From the NCBI GenBank assembly GCA_900498245.1, contig LS998015.1, positions 2,210,734 through 2,274,733 of the forward strand: a stretch of 64,000 bases of DNA. Direction: 5' to 3'. Position 1 is the first letter of the stretch. Each line of letters opens with the position of its first letter. Of the stretch, positions 61,605 through 64,000 are shown piece after piece. Source of the stretch: Candidatus Zixiibacteriota bacterium. Lineage in GTDB: Bacteria > Zixibacteria > MSB-5A5 > GN15 > PGXB01. The notes below the pieces were generated by a model that was not told the origin of the DNA, did not search any database, and saw nothing but the letters and a program-made list of their open reading frames with translations. Made by a program: the position numbers and the translations under genes.

Positions 61605-63392
61605 TTATATAGGAATTTCATTTAGTGTTTGATTAGTGTCTATTACATCAATACTTATAGTATGCAGTTTATTCCTCAAGTCAGCAATTATGAGTTCAAG
61701 GCGTTTCTCAATAAAAACATCCAAGGCGTTGGATGGCATATTGTCATTTCTTACCCATTCCATGATTTCCTTAGGAAGCAAATGCGTTGGCAATATCGCC
61801 TCAAATTCTGGATTATCATAATCCTTGATATATTGCAGAGGATTTCGATTACTTATGGCAAGATTTGTTAACTGTGTTAAATAAGCAATATTCATTAGGC
61901 TATTACTATCAATCTGATTATGATGCTTGCTATTTAATACATATTCAGAATTAATGGGAAACACATGGTGTAGATTCGGTTTGTCAGTCGAGAAGAATAA
62001 ATTCTGAACTAAGACTTCTCTATTGCAATGCTCCCAATCCCTCGGCAGATGACTTGCATAGAGAGCAAGTATTGCCCGGCTTAGGCGTCCCCTTGAACTG
62101 TATGAAGAAGTGCGAAGTTGTTCCTTATTAATTAAGAACCGTGCGAATTGGTAAGGTTGCTGTTGCTTTTCTTTATCAAGGAAATCCAAATGCTGGAATA
62201 GATGTGATGTATTACTCAATAAATCGTCATTGTGGAAACTGTAATACCAAAAATATGCGGCCAAAAAACTGTAATTGGGATTATCATTCCTATAAAAATA
62301 GTCTGCGACGGTCAAATAAAAATAACGGGACGGCATTAAGTATGGCGTCTTAATATGAAGATGATTTTCGAAAAAGTCAAAAGTTTTTAACATTGCTTCT
62401 TTTGCATTATTCCAGACCGCGAGTATTTGGTCTGTTTTGATTTCATTGAGATAGCGGTCGGTAATATTTCCAACTCCTGAATTGGCTATGTGCCGATTTA
62501 TAATTATGGCAAGCATTTGTAAATAATCTAAATCGCCTATGGCCATAAATTCGCTGCGGTTGGTCTTCCTAAAATCATCAATAAGCTCACGCAAATAGAA
62601 GCCACTCTCCTTTTGGGTCTTAGCCCTGAAGGTTTTAGCCACAACTATATCAAAAATGCATAGTAGCTTACCAGCCTGATTGATACGTTCAAAAATTTGG
62701 CAGACTTCTGCAACCTGAATGCCCCTTACTTCAATAAATGACATGCGATAATTATCAAGAATGTCTCTCAATCTTCTGAGTTCCTTGCGGACTGGCGTAT
62801 CATAATCTCTAAAATCGCCCGTCGGATTTTCAACGAGGCGCCTTTCAACTGCTCCACAATTGTTTTTAATATCTATTAGTTTTATTATTAAACCTTCGTC
62901 AAATTTTTTCCTTTTGGGAATATTTTGTCGTATTTCACCATTTCTATCGTCTATCTCATCCCAAAATATGAAACGATTTTTATAGCTTTCATCATCTATC
63001 TCGTTGTCGGTTTGGATTTCTGAATCAACATAAATTGTCGGGTCAAACCCCGGCTTATTCTCTATTCTCCCGCCATGTAGCGAAGTGAGCAATGAAGTAG
63101 TTCGTTGCTGGCCATCGAGAATATATTGATATTCTGTTCTGGCAAACTCTGGGTCAGTAATCTGGTGTCCGCCGATATATCTGTGGTTCTGCAATTTCAA
63201 ATCAGTTTTCCATATTAGAATGCTGCCCAAAGGATAAAATTTGTATATACTGTCCCAAAGCTTTTTGACATTGCCTTTCTCCCAAACCACTTCTCTTTGA
63301 AAAGTAGGGATCTGATAGTTTTTGTTTAGCAACTCATCAAGATAGGTTGTCAGGCCTTTATTGGTTGGATAAATTCTGTCTATATAGCTCAC
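61605..63392 (-). CDS. DUF262 (GmrSD-type) protein with HNH-like C-terminus
   Basis: 595 residues from GTG 63392, preceded by AAGGAG. The N-terminal DUF262/ParB-like domain has IPTFQREVVWEKGNVKKLWDSI, PLGSILIWK and the catalytic YILDGQQRTTSLL. A helical middle leads to a C-terminal domain with LHHVFPINS and a downstream asparagine (SNRNPLQYI), resembling the DUF1524 HNH-type nuclease end of GmrSD proteins. GmrSD-like enzymes are type IV restriction systems using NTP hydrolysis. The middle gene of the operon, 82 bp and 72 bp from its neighbours. Confidence 0.82.
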   Translation of the reverse strand: MSYIDRIYPTNKGLTTYLDELLNKNYQIPTFQREVVWEKGNVKKLWDSIYKFYPLGSILIWKTDLKLQNHRYIGGHQITDPEFARTEYQYILDGQQRTTSLLTSLHGGRIENKPGFDPTIYVDSEIQTDNEIDDESYKNRFIFWDEIDDRNGEIRQNIPKRKKFDEGLIIKLIDIKNNCGAVERRLVENPTGDFRDYDTPVRKELRRLRDILDNYRMSFIEVRGIQVAEVCQIFERINQAGKLLCIFDIVVAKTFRAKTQKESGFYLRELIDDFRKTNRSEFMAIGDLDYLQMLAIIINRHIANSGVGNITDRYLNEIKTDQILAVWNNAKEAMLKTFDFFENHLHIKTPYLMPSRYFYLTVADYFYRNDNPNYSFLAAYFWYYSFHNDDLLSNTSHLFQHLDFLDKEKQQQPYQFARFLINKEQLRTSSYSSRGRLSRAILALYASHLPRDWEHCNREVLVQNLFFSTDKPNLHHVFPINSEYVLNSKHHNQIDSNSLMNIAYLTQLTNLAISNRNPLQYIKDYDNPEFEAILPTHLLPKEIMEWVRNDNMPSNALDVFIEKRLELIIADLRNKLHTISIDVIDTNQTLNEIPI

Positions 63393-63474
63393 AACTTAAT
63401 CTCCTTCTTGCCTGCTTATGCCTGGCGCAGGCTATGCTGGCATCAGCCCATGTCCTTCTGCCTTTGTTCGCTGA

Positions 63475-63924
63475 TTATCTTATCCTGACCGCCGTACCCT
63501 GCTTTTCTTCATATTCCCACACCTCAACATCCTTAGGGATGAGATGAGAATTTGTCCGAATGTAGTACTCGCCAAGAGTTTCTTTTTTCCTGCCACTGAA
63601 ATCCCTTAGAACAAATAGGATTTTCCTGTAAATGGACGGGGCCGCAAGGAAAAACAACATAACTTCGTTCCACACCGTCAACTTTGCGCTTGGAACATTA
63701 TCGCTTTCAGTCCATTTGTGTGCTTTGCACTCCACTAGTATTTTCTCTGTTTTATTTCCAAGATCGAAGTTATGAGGTTTGAATCCATTAATTCTAATTT
63801 GGACTGAAACGCGTCGCGTCAGATGCAAGCCTTGTTTAGCAAAAAAATGCTGAGCCAAAGTCTCAAATTCACGTCCAACATCGGCATTGCTTAAAGCACC
63901 TTTGCGTTGAAAAGGTTTGTCCAC
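63475..63924 (-). CDS. Small PD-(D/E)XK nuclease-like protein
   Basis: 149 residues. GREFETLAQHFFAKQGLHL is the opening helix of restriction-endonuclease-like folds. FDLGNKTEKILVECKAHKW carries the catalytic D...E-x-K. The rest completes a minimal nuclease core with no extra domain. ATG 63924 follows GAAGGGA. It is the first gene of the three-gene operon with the DUF262 and Mrr-like proteins, which makes a restriction role likely. Confidence 0.75.
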   Translation of the reverse strand: MDKPFQRKGALSNADVGREFETLAQHFFAKQGLHLTRRVSVQIRINGFKPHNFDLGNKTEKILVECKAHKWTESDNVPSAKLTVWNEVMLFFLAAPSIYRKILFVLRDFSGRKKETLGEYYIRTNSHLIPKDVEVWEYEEKQGTAVRIR

Positions 63925-64000
63925 ATTATTCCCTTCAGCGAATAATAATTGAATTGGTGCTCACCGCGTTACGCAATTTATTTTCCCGAAGCTAATCGCA
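63925..64000. other. Upstream region of the nuclease operon, window end
   Basis: 76 bp leading into the operon on the minus strand. AT-rich sequence (TTATTATTC) could hold a -10 element, but no clear promoter can be assigned. Confidence 0.3.

Noticed and set aside
1-64000. CRISPR array or rRNA genes
   Set aside because: No regularly spaced short repeats and no rRNA-like conserved blocks were seen on reading both strands.

Overview
The window looks like a stretch of chromosome from an uncultivated diderm bacterium. It is AT-rich, it has lipoprotein signal peptides, and it carries a secretin with a complete type II secretion / type IV pilus-like assembly operon, which requires an outer membrane. 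The giant signal-peptide-bearing YD-repeat proteins and the style of the secretin operon would fit an FCB-group lineage (for example Zixibacteria), but there is no rRNA or other marker gene here, so that placement is a guess.

Layout. (1) 0.5-11.2 kb: a GT87-type glycosyltransferase, then a 2,696-residue exported YD-repeat/RHS protein whose 3' end overlaps a small lipoprotein gene. (2) 11.4-21.1 kb: a T2SS/type IV pilus-like machine; gspF is divergent from an eight-gene operon (ATPase, secretin with three N0-like modules, PilM/GspL-like, PilO-like, GspC/PilP-like, a PilX/GspK-like protein and three prepilins). (3) 21.7-42.8 kb: an integrative element built on a large serine recombinase. The left backbone is a replication-relaxation protein, a RuvC-like resolvase and XRE regulators. 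The right backbone is a DdrA/Rad52-like protein, a Cas4/RecB-like nuclease, a DUF932 protein and a TraG/HerA-like DNA pump. The same palindromic operator (TTCCC-N6-GGGAA) sits at three places in the two backbone parts, so they look like one regulon. Between them is defence cargo: Apea-type HEPN, SIR2-HerA, a membrane protein, a 54-residue membrane peptide, a HEPN-like protein and an Avs-like STAND ATPase. (4) 43.2-51.7 kb: a second YD-repeat giant with a different C-terminal tail, again overlapped by a small lipoprotein gene, as in toxin-immunity pairs. (5) 51.7-59.9 kb: transposase and gspF debris, then two cargo units bounded by three copies of the 5' half of a tRNA-Leu gene. Each half keeps a near-consensus promoter, and each is preceded on the + strand by a related ~141-bp arm. 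The two units hold a membrane Zn-protease plus four-TM protein pair and a nuclease-like/STAND/TPR protein. (6) 60.0-63.9 kb: a decayed C-terminal copy of the DNA pump and a three-gene nuclease operon (PD-(D/E)XK, DUF262/HNH-like, Mrr-like).

Taken together this is secretion machinery and polymorphic toxins into which at least two kinds of mobile element have delivered defence genes. The least familiar feature is the array bounded by tRNA-Leu halves: cargo units with no integrase of their own, near-identical spacing of the arms, and a retained tRNA promoter on every unit. All functional calls are from reading the sequence; no searches were run.
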